Source: an uncultured bacterium | GTDB taxonomy: Bacteria > Oederibacteriota > PGYV01 > CAILUR01 | Length of the DNA stretch: 10,062 nt | Assembly (NCBI GenBank): GCA_903837445.1 | Contig: CAILUR010000222.1 | Span: forward strand, 1 to 10,062 | Direction of reading: 5' to 3' | Shown here: positions 1 through 7,424 of the stretch, one piece after another | How positions within the stretch are numbered: the first letter of the stretch is position 1 | How the letters are laid out: each line of letters starts with the position of its first letter | Program-made: the position numbers and the translations under genes | The notes under the pieces: model-generated | The model's database searches: none | Seen by the model: the letters and a program-made list of their open reading frames with translations, nothing else | Told to the model about the DNA's origin: nothing

Positions 1-96
1 CCACATCTAATTCTACTTATAATAAATAGGGCACAGTCCCCTTGCGGGACAAGCCCACATCTAATTCTACTTATATATATCGGGCACAGTCCCCTT
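1..96. repeat. Two tandem copies of a ~54-bp palindromic repeat
   Basis: The 20-mer ccacatctaattctacttat occurs exactly at 1-20 and 55-74, and gggcacagtcccctt exactly at 29-43 and 82-96, so a unit of 53-54 bp is present twice and probably continues left of the window. The junction can fold: GGGC (29-32) pairs with GCCC (53-56) and, inside it, GTCCC (36-40) with GGGAC (46-50) around a 5-nt loop. GCCC (53-56) could instead pair with GGGC (82-85). No U-tract follows, so it is a poor intrinsic terminator. Small intergenic palindromes with gggnacagtcccc-like cores are known as dispersed elements sometimes associated with REP/IS200-type transposases. That link is inference here, since no transposase gene is visible. 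Confidence 0.75.
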
Positions 97-150
97 TATA
101 TAAAAGGACCACTCCATCTTAACAATATCATATTCTACAATAAAAATAGC

Positions 151-218
151 ATATTTCAAGTTTAATTAATAGTTGTTCATTCACTTACTTTACACTCCCC
201 AAAATATTCTTGAAATAT
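151..218. repeat. 10-bp perfect inverted repeat flanking the aroQ promoter
   Basis: atatttcaag at 151-160 is the exact reverse complement of cttgaaatat at 209-218, with 48 bp between the arms. The right arm contains the proposed -35 hexamer of the aroQ promoter. It could be a binding site for a looping or dimeric regulator, or simply chance in AT-rich DNA. The sequence between the arms shows no further gene or structure. Confidence 0.35.
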
Positions 219-237
219 ACCCTCATTTTGCTATACT
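210..237 (+). promoter_or_regulatory. Sigma70-type promoter for the aroQ operon
   Basis: TTGAAA (210-215) and TATACT (232-237) are separated by 16 bp. Each hexamer differs from consensus at one position. Transcription would start near 244, giving a leader of about 38 nt that holds GGAG (271-274), seven bases before the aroQ ATG. The hexamers and spacing closely match the promoter proposed for def in this window. Prediction from sequence only. Confidence 0.55.
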
Positions 238-281
238 TATATGAAGTTAATTTATCTTATATATAATAATGGAGACCACCT

Positions 282-722
282 ATGAAAAAAGTACTCATTA
301 TACACGGACCTAATCTTAATCTGCTTGGACAGCGGGAACCAGATGTTTATGGAAATATCAATTTGGCTGAAATAAATAAAAAGCTGACGGTTTTAGCTGT
401 TTCTTTGGGAGTAGAAATAAAAATAGTACAGACCAATCACGAAGGTGAAATAGTCGATGCCATTCAAAAAGCCATAAGTTGGGGAGATTGTATTATTATT
501 AACCCTGCGGCCTATACTCATACTTCTGTGGCTATCCGCGATGCTATAGCGTCTGTTAATATTCCTACCATAGAAGTACATCTTTCAAATATTTATAAAC
601 GGGAAGAGTTCAGACAAAAATCCTTTATAGCACCAGTCACAGTCGGGCAGATAAGCGGTTTTGGCGAAAACAGCTATTATCTGGCTCTTGAAGCGGCTTC
701 AAAAATTATAAACGCTCAATAA
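282..722 (+). CDS. aroQ: Type II 3-dehydroquinate dehydratase
   Basis: Catalyses the third step of the shikimate pathway, trans-dehydration of 3-dehydroquinate to 3-dehydroshikimate, as a cytoplasmic (typically dodecameric) enzyme. The 146 residues match the usual family length. The family motifs are all visible: HGPNLNLLGxRxPxxYG at residues 8-24 with Asn11, Arg18 and catalytic Tyr23 in the flexible lid; NHEGEIVD at 52-59; NPAAYTHTS at 74-82 with Asn74 and His80; EVHLSNI at 98-104 with catalytic His100; and Arg107 and Arg111. The C-terminal GQISGFGxNSY segment is also typical. The ATG is preceded by GGAG with good spacing and by a credible promoter. It is the first gene of a tightly packed unit: its TAA ends at 722 and the next ATG begins at 724. 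A metabolic link to the surface-glycan genes downstream is not obvious; co-transcription is inferred from spacing. Confidence 0.97.
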   Translation: MKKVLIIHGPNLNLLGQREPDVYGNINLAEINKKLTVLAVSLGVEIKIVQTNHEGEIVDAIQKAISWGDCIIINPAAYTHTSVAIRDAIASVNIPTIEVHLSNIYKREEFRQKSFIAPVTVGQISGFGENSYYLALEAASKIINAQ

Positions 723-723
723 A

Positions 724-3700
724 ATGCCCTCCATAAAACAAAGTATAAGGGAAGCCTTAGGCACAGGCAGCCTTCTCACGGTTGATAATCTGATTAAAAT
801 TATTGATTTTTCTATCATAGCCATAATAAGTCTCCTTTTATTTTTGTCCTTGGTCTTCCCTGTTTTCGCTTATCCGGATTCAGCAGTTTTTTACAAGACC
901 ACCATTTTCGCAGCAGGAATACTTTTTTTACTCAGCAATAAGTTTTTAAAAGAAGAAAAAAAAATAGAGACGCCTCTTGATACTTATTTTTTTATTCTTT
1001 TTGTTTTTATCACCCTGCTGGCTATCACCTCCATAAACAAAGTCCTCACCCTCAACTCCATTTCTGATTTTTTTACTTTCCTTCTTTTTTATTATTTGGT
1101 CTACAACTACGCCCGAACAAACTTAAAACTCTTTTTAATGGTCATTCTTTCGCTTGGGGCTCTCCTTTCCCTATATGCTTTTTATCAATATCTATCAGGT
1201 TTTGAAGACACTTTAAAAAACCTTCCTGCTCTGGGGCTTGAGCACTTTGAAGATATCAAATACCGGCTTGAAACAAAAAGAGTTTTTTCTACACTAATTT
1301 ATCCAAACGCTTTTGCCGGCCTTTTAATAATGATTTTGCCGCTTTCTTTTGCTGTCTTCAAAGCCAATAAACGCCTGCGCCCACTCTCCTTTATCTTGGC
1401 AGCCATTCTGCTAGTCGCGCTTTTTTTGACTCAATCGGTGGGCGCCTTTATTTCCCTTGGGCTTTCTATTTTTGTAGTCCTTTTACTTTCGCGTGACCCC
1501 GCACTGAAAAATTTTAGGCTGATCAGTTTGTCGCTTTTTACTATTATCCTTGCAGGGCTTTTACTTATTTTAAAACTTCGTGGGATAGACGGTCTCATGT
1601 CTGATTTTTCAGGCCGCCTCGCCAACTACTCCCATATGTTCGCCCTGATAAAAAATCGATTGTTGTTTGGCTATGGGCCTGGTACTTTTGAAGTCATATA
1701 TAATTCCGCCCTGCCCGCTGGAGTATCCTACTTAAAATATGCGCATAATGTCCTGTTTCAAATGACTTTGGAAACAGGGATAATCGGCGCCGGACTTTTT
1801 TTAATCACTGCTTTGTATGGTTTCTCCACTGTTTTCAAAAATTTTTATTTTTTAAGATACCCTTCCAAGAAGGTTTTGGTAATTTCACTGGTGACTGGCA
1901 TTTGTGCTTTTCTTATTCACAACCTTGTAGATTTTGATGTATATAATTTTGAGCTGGCTTTAGTTTTCACTTTTGTTTTGGCCATTCTCATGAGCCAAAT
2001 TAATATCGGCATAATTGAACTCAATAAGCTAAAACTCTCATTTTTCTTGGGGGTAAATCCTTCCAAGAGACGCTCCATTATTCTTTTCATAGTGTTAGCC
2101 GTCCTTTTATTGTCCTGCATTACAGGGGGCAAGCAATATCTGGTGCTGACCTCCATTGAATTACTTATAGCTGCCGGGTTTGCCATTTGGACAGTCAGCA
2201 AGGAAAACATTCGGGTAAATAACCTCAACCTGCCTGTCTCCCTTTTCTTAAGTTTGCTTTTTTTGTCCCTTACTTATACCGTCTCTGTTTATGCTGGTAT
2301 TTCTTATTTTGTCCTTGTAGCCTCCGCTTCAGTTTTATTTTTTGTGTCCTATCAATTTTTGAAAGACACTTCTTATAAAATTATTTTGGGCAACTATATT
2401 ATTTGGCTGGGAGTCGCCCTCTCTTTTGTGGGTATCCTACAATTAGTTATGGCATATATTGCTAAACAGCCCTTACTCGTAGATGGTTTTTTTCCAAACA
2501 AAAATCTTTTTGCTGGCTTTATGGTGGTGCCTTTTTCATTTTTACTAAGCAGATTGTTATTTGAGAAAATCATAAAAAACTTTCCTTTAAAAGTAGCTGG
2601 CCTATTTTTATTTATTTTTATTGAAGGGGTCAGCCAATCAAAAGGCGGAATTCTTTCAATGCTTTTTTCGTTTTTGCTTATTTATATTTACTACACTGTA
2701 AATAAAAAAATGGTAAAAGACCAACCAGCTCAGCAAAAAATCAAAACCTTTCTCATACAAATTATGGCTGCAATAATTATAGTTTCCGCCTTCACTGGGC
2801 TTACCGTGACAGGCCAAAAAATGATTACCCCTTCAGCAGATAAGTTTGTTTTTAACAGATTAGGCATATGGAAGTCCTCGTTATTAATGATAAAAGACAA
2901 GCCCCTCACTGGCTACGGCATAGGCAGTTATGAGCGAATTTTTCCTAAATATAATTTTCCAGCGAAAGCTATAGCGCGGTATCAAATGGGCACCCCTTTC
3001 GCACATAACGAACTACTTCAAATCGGGGCGACTGTCGGGCTTGGCGGAATGGTTTTAGCCATTTTTATTGCTTTCATACTTTTAAAAAACATTACCCCTG
3101 TCACAGGGCATCGCAAACTTTGGGCTGCCACCACAGGCGCTTATTTTGCTATCGTGGCATTGTTTTTTCATTCTATTTTTGATTTCAATCTACATAATCC
3201 CGGTACTCTCTTTATCTTTGCCATATTGGCAGCCATTGTAGTAAACGAAAAAGCTCTCATACAGGTTGTCCCTAAAAATGTATTTTTTCTTGTACGCCTT
3301 TACTATTTTCCGGCACTTTTAGTGTTTTTCATAATTATCACTTTCCTTTTACGCGTGCCTGTCGCCAAATATTATTACGCTGATTATATGGCAAATTCTA
3401 CTTACTCCTCGCTTTATTCAGCGCATTTGATTGAACCTTATAATAGCGTCTATCTTGCCGAACTGGGGTCTCAAAATATACTTGCTCACGACTATAAAAA
3501 AGCTGTGCATTTTTTTGAACGCGCCTTAAAATTTGACAGTCGGAGCAGACTCTATAATATCTATCTGGCCAGAACATACACAGACATGCGGGCTTATAAA
3601 GATGCTGAGAGATACTATAAAGAAGCTATCAAGTGCGAACCTTTTTTTGCAAGTACTTATGTGGAACTGGCAGATTTTTATTATAACAATTTAAACGATA

Positions 3701-4041
3701 GCGCTGCTGCCACAACTACTCTTTTAAAAGCCATAGACCTCGAACCCAACTATGTGAAAGCGCGTAACAATCTTGCTATCCTCTACAGAGAACAACACAG
3801 ACCTGCTTCAGCACTCTTTCAATACGATGCCGCTGAAGTTGCGCTTGAGACTTTAACTCCGACCACAGCCTATGAAAAAGAAATGTTTTCCGTGCCAAAA
3901 GAAGTTTTATATTTCAATAAAGCCAATGCCCTTACTGCCCTGAAAAGGACATCCGAGGCCTGTTACTATTTCAAAAAATCCTATACCCTTTCGCACAACC
4001 CTCACACCCTTGCCTTAATGAGCCCCGCATGTTCAAAATAA
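724..4041 (+). CDS. Tandem double O-antigen-ligase-like membrane protein with C-terminal TPRs
   Basis: A 1105-residue polytopic membrane protein of the WaaL/Wzy_C superfamily, whose members transfer or polymerise undecaprenyl-linked glycans at the outer face of the inner membrane. Two ligase-like halves occur in one chain: roughly residues 25-426 and 452-855, joined by a basic linker (427-451). Matching landmarks are PNAFAG 194/PNKNLFAG 591, QS 237/638, Arg298/Arg712, YGPG 317/YGIG 731, HN 341/761 and H..xDF 399/816, at a near-constant offset of about 400-420. Both halves keep the O-antigen ligase motif H[NSQ]-X9-G-X2-[GTY]. A last membrane segment (about 860-880) leads to about five TPR-like repeats (about 895-1105, e.g. 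AYKDAERYYKEAIKCEP). An in-frame stop at 709-711 fixes the ATG at 724. No Shine-Dalgarno is visible, so coupling to aroQ translation is likely. The gene overlaps the next by 13 nt. The substrate cannot be told: lipopolysaccharide ligation, glycan polymerisation or protein O-glycosylation all fit. Confidence 0.88.
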   Translation: MPSIKQSIREALGTGSLLTVDNLIKIIDFSIIAIISLLLFLSLVFPVFAYPDSAVFYKTTIFAAGILFLLSNKFLKEEKKIETPLDTYFFILFVFITLLAITSINKVLTLNSISDFFTFLLFYYLVYNYARTNLKLFLMVILSLGALLSLYAFYQYLSGFEDTLKNLPALGLEHFEDIKYRLETKRVFSTLIYPNAFAGLLIMILPLSFAVFKANKRLRPLSFILAAILLVALFLTQSVGAFISLGLSIFVVLLLSRDPALKNFRLISLSLFTIILAGLLLILKLRGIDGLMSDFSGRLANYSHMFALIKNRLLFGYGPGTFEVIYNSALPAGVSYLKYAHNVLFQMTLETGIIGAGLFLITALYGFSTVFKNFYFLRYPSKKVLVISLVTGICAFLIHNLVDFDVYNFELALVFTFVLAILMSQINIGIIELNKLKLSFFLGVNPSKRRSIILFIVLAVLLLSCITGGKQYLVLTSIELLIAAGFAIWTVSKENIRVNNLNLPVSLFLSLLFLSLTYTVSVYAGISYFVLVASASVLFFVSYQFLKDTSYKIILGNYIIWLGVALSFVGILQLVMAYIAKQPLLVDGFFPNKNLFAGFMVVPFSFLLSRLLFEKIIKNFPLKVAGLFLFIFIEGVSQSKGGILSMLFSFLLIYIYYTVNKKMVKDQPAQQKIKTFLIQIMAAIIIVSAFTGLTVTGQKMITPSADKFVFNRLGIWKSSLLMIKDKPLTGYGIGSYERIFPKYNFPAKAIARYQMGTPFAHNELLQIGATVGLGGMVLAIFIAFILLKNITPVTGHRKLWAATTGAYFAIVALFFHSIFDFNLHNPGTLFIFAILAAIVVNEKALIQVVPKNVFFLVRLYYFPALLVFFIIITFLLRVPVAKYYYADYMANSTYSSLYSAHLIEPYNSVYLAELGSQNILAHDYKKAVHFFERALKFDSRSRLYNIYLARTYTDMRAYKDAERYYKEAIKCEPFFASTYVELADFYYNNLNDSAAATTTLLKAIDLEPNYVKARNNLAILYREQHRPASALFQYDAAEVALETLTPTTAYEKEMFSVPKEVLYFNKANALTALKRTSEACYYFKKSYTLSHNPHTLALMSPACSK

Positions 4042-6416
4042 TTTTATTTAAAAAAAACAAAGAAGATGCTGTTGCTTTAGCTTTTATATTTTTGGCAATA
4101 ACGGTTTTTTTTTATAGAATCCTTTTTCTAAATGAGAATTTTTTTATAGGCGATATCTACTCTCAGTTTTTTCCCTGGAAAGATTTTTTAAAAAGAGCTT
4201 TGCAGTCAGGCACCACCCCTTTTTGGACTCCTTTTGTGTTTTCAGGAATGCCTTTTATAAGCGACATTCAAAAGGGGTGTTTTTATCCGCCTGGCCTCAT
4301 TTTTATACTAACAGATTTTTCTCCCGCTCTTAAAATCTATGTGGTTTCTCATTTTATCTTAATGGGAGGTGCTGTTTATTATTTTCTCCGAGAACTAAAG
4401 TTTTCTCCAGTGCCCTGCATTGGCGGCACGCTTTTGTTTCTTTTTAATTCTTTTACTATAACCAAAATAAATTTTTTAAGTGGTCTGGGGGCATTGGCTT
4501 TTTCTCCAGTGGCTGCTTATTTTTTCTTAAGATTCTGTAAACACGGAAAACTTGAAAATTGGATTCTTTTTGTGCTTTCTTTCATTCTTATTTTTACCGC
4601 CGGCCACCCGCCCACCTTAATGTACACCACCCTCTTCATAGCTGCGTTTGGACTATACCAGTTTACCGTCCGCCCCGTAAAAAAAATAAATGCCGTTTTG
4701 TTTTTTAAAGGAGGGGTGTTAGTTTCTATTTTTATTGCCCTGTTTTTTTGTCTTTCCATGCCACAGCTTGGTCTCTTTTCCGAACTTATAAATCGTTCCA
4801 CAAGAAGCGCAGGAGTCAGTTTGACAACAGTTTTAACAAATTCTGTCTCTTACATAAATCTCTGGAATTTTTTTATCCCAGGGGGCTTAAATGGTTTTAA
4901 GCTAAACTACCTGTCCGACTGGAACCCTTTTTCAATGGGAGTCATGAATTATTTTTCAATTACTTTTCTTTTTATTTTAGTAGTATCTTTTTTTCTTCGT
5001 AAAAATAAACTTTACTACTTTTCCCTTGCCACGGCTTTGTTAGCTTTACTCTTATCACTGGGGGGAAACACACCTGTCTATTCATGGTTTTATGCCTTTG
5101 TGCCTTTTTTTTCCACTATGCGTCACGCGAGTTATGCCACCCTGCTTATGGTGCTCCCTTTTTCTATCCTCACAGCATATGTCTTAGAAAGGCTTTACCC
5201 TCTTGAACCTTCAGTCCCCACTGTATTTGATATCCCTTCAGCTTTTGATAAACCTGCCAACTTTTCATTTTTAAAATATTCTTCAAAGTTATTAAAGGTC
5301 TTTCTTTTCTTAATTTTTTGTTTTGTGATAACTTTATTAAATTATAAGAACATTTCTTTTGTTTATTCCATTGAAGTGTCAACCTTTTTTGAATTCATTA
5401 AGGGCTGTGCTGGTTTTCTTTTCATTTTTGGAATGGGGCTTTTAATGCTTTACCTTAAAGAAAGTCGTAGGATTACAAACAACTTTTGGATTTATATTAC
5501 AATTTTTTCCATTTTTTTTGAACTTTTTTTATTTACCTCAGGCCTAAACCCAGTCATTAGCAATCGCCTTTATACCTTAAAAGAAAATACTGGCGGTGCC
5601 ATTACAGCCATAAAAACTACAAATTATAAGTTTTTACATACTCCAGCCTCTGCCCGATTTAGGACTATGAAAGGAGAGAATCTTTTTAACGCTGAAAAGA
5701 ATTATCTTTCTTCCCTCCCTTCCAATACAGGCATTCTTTATGGTCAATTTGATGCCGCCGGCTATAATCCGATTGAGTTGCCAGAATATATGGCTTTTCT
5801 TTCCACCGTCACTAAGGATAACCGTATTTTAGATATGCAAAGACTCAGCATTTTAAATGTAAAGCATGTTATTACTCACGCAAATTTGGATACTCCCCTG
5901 CTCGATAAAATATACGATGATGGCATTACAAAGGTTTATAAAAATCAAAAAGCCCTGCCTCTATTTTTTGTCTCAAGCGATAGCAAAAAGCTTTCTTTGC
6001 TCTCATCACAAGCCACTTGGGCAAGAAAAAAAGAACTTGATTATAGCTCTTATAAGATAGACATGACCACTTCGGCTGATGGATATTTGATTTTTTCAAA
6101 TAATTATTATCCAGGTTGGAGAGTTTACATTGATAATCAGAAAAGTACTATGATAAAATTTTTAGGTATATATATGGGAACTAAAATCCCAGCAGGTAGG
6201 CACACAATTATTTTCAAATTTATTCCTACACATCTTACTCTTTACACTTGGTTATTTTTAGCAGGCGCTCTTTTTCTCCTGCTTATAGCTTTCATTTATA
6301 CTCACGATAAAAAAATACCTACTACACAAAAACTTGAAATTATCGCAGTCCTTCCCGAGACTCCTGTCGCTCCGCCTTTAGATGGTGCCGGGTTTCCTTC
6401 AAACACTTTTACCTAA
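4029..6416 (+). CDS. YfhO-like GT-C family membrane protein
   Basis: A 795-residue multi-pass protein resembling the YfhO family, thought to be GT-C fold glycosyltransferases acting on the extracytoplasmic side with polyprenyl-phosphate sugars. After the first membrane helix (about 14-33) comes a loop with GDIYSQFFPW (41-50), where Asp42 is in the position of the GT-C acidic residue. TAGHPP with His193 follows, then a string of hydrophobic helices and an RHASY stretch (365-369). From about 505 to 735 lies an extracytoplasmic domain containing the YfhO-typical LNVKHV (609-614) and YYPGWRVYID (693-702), then PAGRHTIIFKF, one final helix (about 737-760) and a proline-rich tail of about 35 residues. 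It begins 13 nt inside the preceding ligase gene with no obvious Shine-Dalgarno, so translation is probably coupled. Context suggests the pair acts in one surface-glycan or glycoprotein process. Family assignment is fairly sure; donor and acceptor are unknown. Confidence 0.82.
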   Translation: MFKIILFKKNKEDAVALAFIFLAITVFFYRILFLNENFFIGDIYSQFFPWKDFLKRALQSGTTPFWTPFVFSGMPFISDIQKGCFYPPGLIFILTDFSPALKIYVVSHFILMGGAVYYFLRELKFSPVPCIGGTLLFLFNSFTITKINFLSGLGALAFSPVAAYFFLRFCKHGKLENWILFVLSFILIFTAGHPPTLMYTTLFIAAFGLYQFTVRPVKKINAVLFFKGGVLVSIFIALFFCLSMPQLGLFSELINRSTRSAGVSLTTVLTNSVSYINLWNFFIPGGLNGFKLNYLSDWNPFSMGVMNYFSITFLFILVVSFFLRKNKLYYFSLATALLALLLSLGGNTPVYSWFYAFVPFFSTMRHASYATLLMVLPFSILTAYVLERLYPLEPSVPTVFDIPSAFDKPANFSFLKYSSKLLKVFLFLIFCFVITLLNYKNISFVYSIEVSTFFEFIKGCAGFLFIFGMGLLMLYLKESRRITNNFWIYITIFSIFFELFLFTSGLNPVISNRLYTLKENTGGAITAIKTTNYKFLHTPASARFRTMKGENLFNAEKNYLSSLPSNTGILYGQFDAAGYNPIELPEYMAFLSTVTKDNRILDMQRLSILNVKHVITHANLDTPLLDKIYDDGITKVYKNQKALPLFFVSSDSKKLSLLSSQATWARKKELDYSSYKIDMTTSADGYLIFSNNYYPGWRVYIDNQKSTMIKFLGIYMGTKIPAGRHTIIFKFIPTHLTLYTWLFLAGALFLLLIAFIYTHDKKIPTTQKLEIIAVLPETPVAPPLDGAGFPSNTFT

Positions 6417-6427
6417 ATCCCATTTTT

Positions 6428-7414
6428 TCAAATATATTCTGTGCCTTTTACTCTATCCACATAATGTTGAGCGGAATAAGCTGCCACTGCCCCATCGCCG
6501 CAGGCAGTCACTATTTGTCTGAAAGTCTTTATATTACAGTCGCCGCAGGAAAATACTCCAGACACCGAAGTTTTCATTTCCGCATTTACTTCTACATACC
6601 CCGCCTCATCCATTTTCACAAAACCTTTTAGAAAAATTGTATTTGGAATAAGCCCCACAAAGATAAAAACTCCCGTCACCGCCAAATCACTTACTTTGCC
6701 ATTTTTTATATTTTTGAGTTTTACTTTTTCCACCCCGCGGTCGCCTGCTATTTCTTCCACTACTGTATCGTAGATAAATTCAATTTTAGGATTTGCAAAA
6801 GCTTTTTCCTGAGCTATTTTAGCGCCCCGAAAGGTATCCCGCCTATGTATCACGCTCACTTTTTTAGCAAACCGAGTAAGAAACACCGCCTCTTCGAGTG
6901 CTGTATCCCCTCCGCCTACCACAGCTATTTCCTGATTTCTAAAAAAAGCGCCATCACAAGTCCCGCAATAAGATACGCCTTTCCCACGAAACCGTATTTC
7001 TCCCAGAGCCCCAAGCTGCCTATAGCCAGCACCCGATGCTATTATGACAGCACAGGTCTTATAAATTTTACCGGAAGCACAATGAAGTTCTTTTGCTTCC
7101 CCTTTATCCATTATTTTTTCCACTTCTTCATATACTATATGCGTGCCGAAATTTCTTGCCTGTTTTTCCATATTCTGTACCAGCGTAATTCCAGCAACAT
7201 TTTCAAAACCTGGATAATCTTCCACTTCACTTGTCAGAATTACCTGCCCCCCCATTGCCTGCTTTTCAATAATAAGTGTTTTCATACGAGCCCTTGAGTT
7301 ATAAATAGCGGCAGTGAGTCCAGCCGGCCCACCTCCTATTATTATCACATCAAAAACTTCTGGCAAGGCTGTCTCTTTTTTTTGCACCCCTAAATTTAAA
7401 TTAAATTCTTCCAT
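6428..7414 (-). CDS. trxB: Thioredoxin reductase (NADPH)
   Basis: A cytoplasmic FAD-dependent pyridine nucleotide-disulfide oxidoreductase that passes electrons from NADPH to thioredoxin-type proteins. In order: FAD-binding GGGPAG (27-32); redox-active Cys150-Gly-Thr-Cys153 followed by DG, as in low-molecular-weight bacterial TrxB; NADPH-binding VVGGGDTALEEA (165-176); HRRD (190-193) with Arg196, the 2'-phosphate-binding signature that favours NADPH over NADH; and GVFSCGDC (286-293) with the second FAD motif and Asp292. The 328 residues include about 14 extra N-terminal residues compared with E. coli TrxB. The ATG is supported by AGGTGG (7419-7424), which touches the upstream stop codon, and the next Met lies past the FAD motif. 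It is the last gene of the arsR-redox unit, 9 bp after the thioredoxin-fold protein that is its obvious partner. Cys290 and Cys293 flank the GD motif and are unusual but probably incidental. Confidence 0.96.
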   Translation of the reverse strand: MEEFNLNLGVQKKETALPEVFDVIIIGGGPAGLTAAIYNSRARMKTLIIEKQAMGGQVILTSEVEDYPGFENVAGITLVQNMEKQARNFGTHIVYEEVEKIMDKGEAKELHCASGKIYKTCAVIIASGAGYRQLGALGEIRFRGKGVSYCGTCDGAFFRNQEIAVVGGGDTALEEAVFLTRFAKKVSVIHRRDTFRGAKIAQEKAFANPKIEFIYDTVVEEIAGDRGVEKVKLKNIKNGKVSDLAVTGVFIFVGLIPNTIFLKGFVKMDEAGYVEVNAEMKTSVSGVFSCGDCNIKTFRQIVTACGDGAVAAYSAQHYVDRVKGTEYI

Positions 7415-7418
7415 TTAC

Positions 7419-7424
7419 CCACCT
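7419..7424 (-). promoter_or_regulatory. Ribosome binding site of trxB overlapping upstream stop
   Basis: On the minus strand AGGTGG lies four bases before the trxB ATG, and its first base (7424) is part of the TGA stop of the upstream redox gene. This decides the trxB start and implies that terminating ribosomes can reinitiate directly. Confidence 0.7.

Noticed and set aside
29..56. Intrinsic terminator of an upstream gene
   Set aside because: The hairpin is plausible but no run of T follows it, and the repeat context explains it better.
1..96. Start of a CRISPR array
   Set aside because: Only two units are visible, repeat and intervening sequence are both similar between units, and there is no variable spacer pattern or cas gene.
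1917..2228. Minus-strand open frame of 103 codons inside the ligase-like gene
   Set aside because: The opposite strand shows strong family motifs; this frame is a low-information shadow with no promoter or ribosome site.
4517..4801. Minus-strand open frame of 94 codons inside the YfhO-like gene
   Set aside because: Shadow of the membrane-protein gene, with no motif and no translation signal.
5866..6060. Short plus-strand frame overlapping the YfhO-like gene
   Set aside because: Out of frame within a conserved region of the larger gene, with no supporting signals.
6845..7297. Plus-strand open frame of 150 codons opposite trxB
   Set aside because: It lies wholly antisense to a clearly real trxB, has an unlikely composition rich in Phe, His, Ser and Tyr, and has no ribosome site or recognisable motif.
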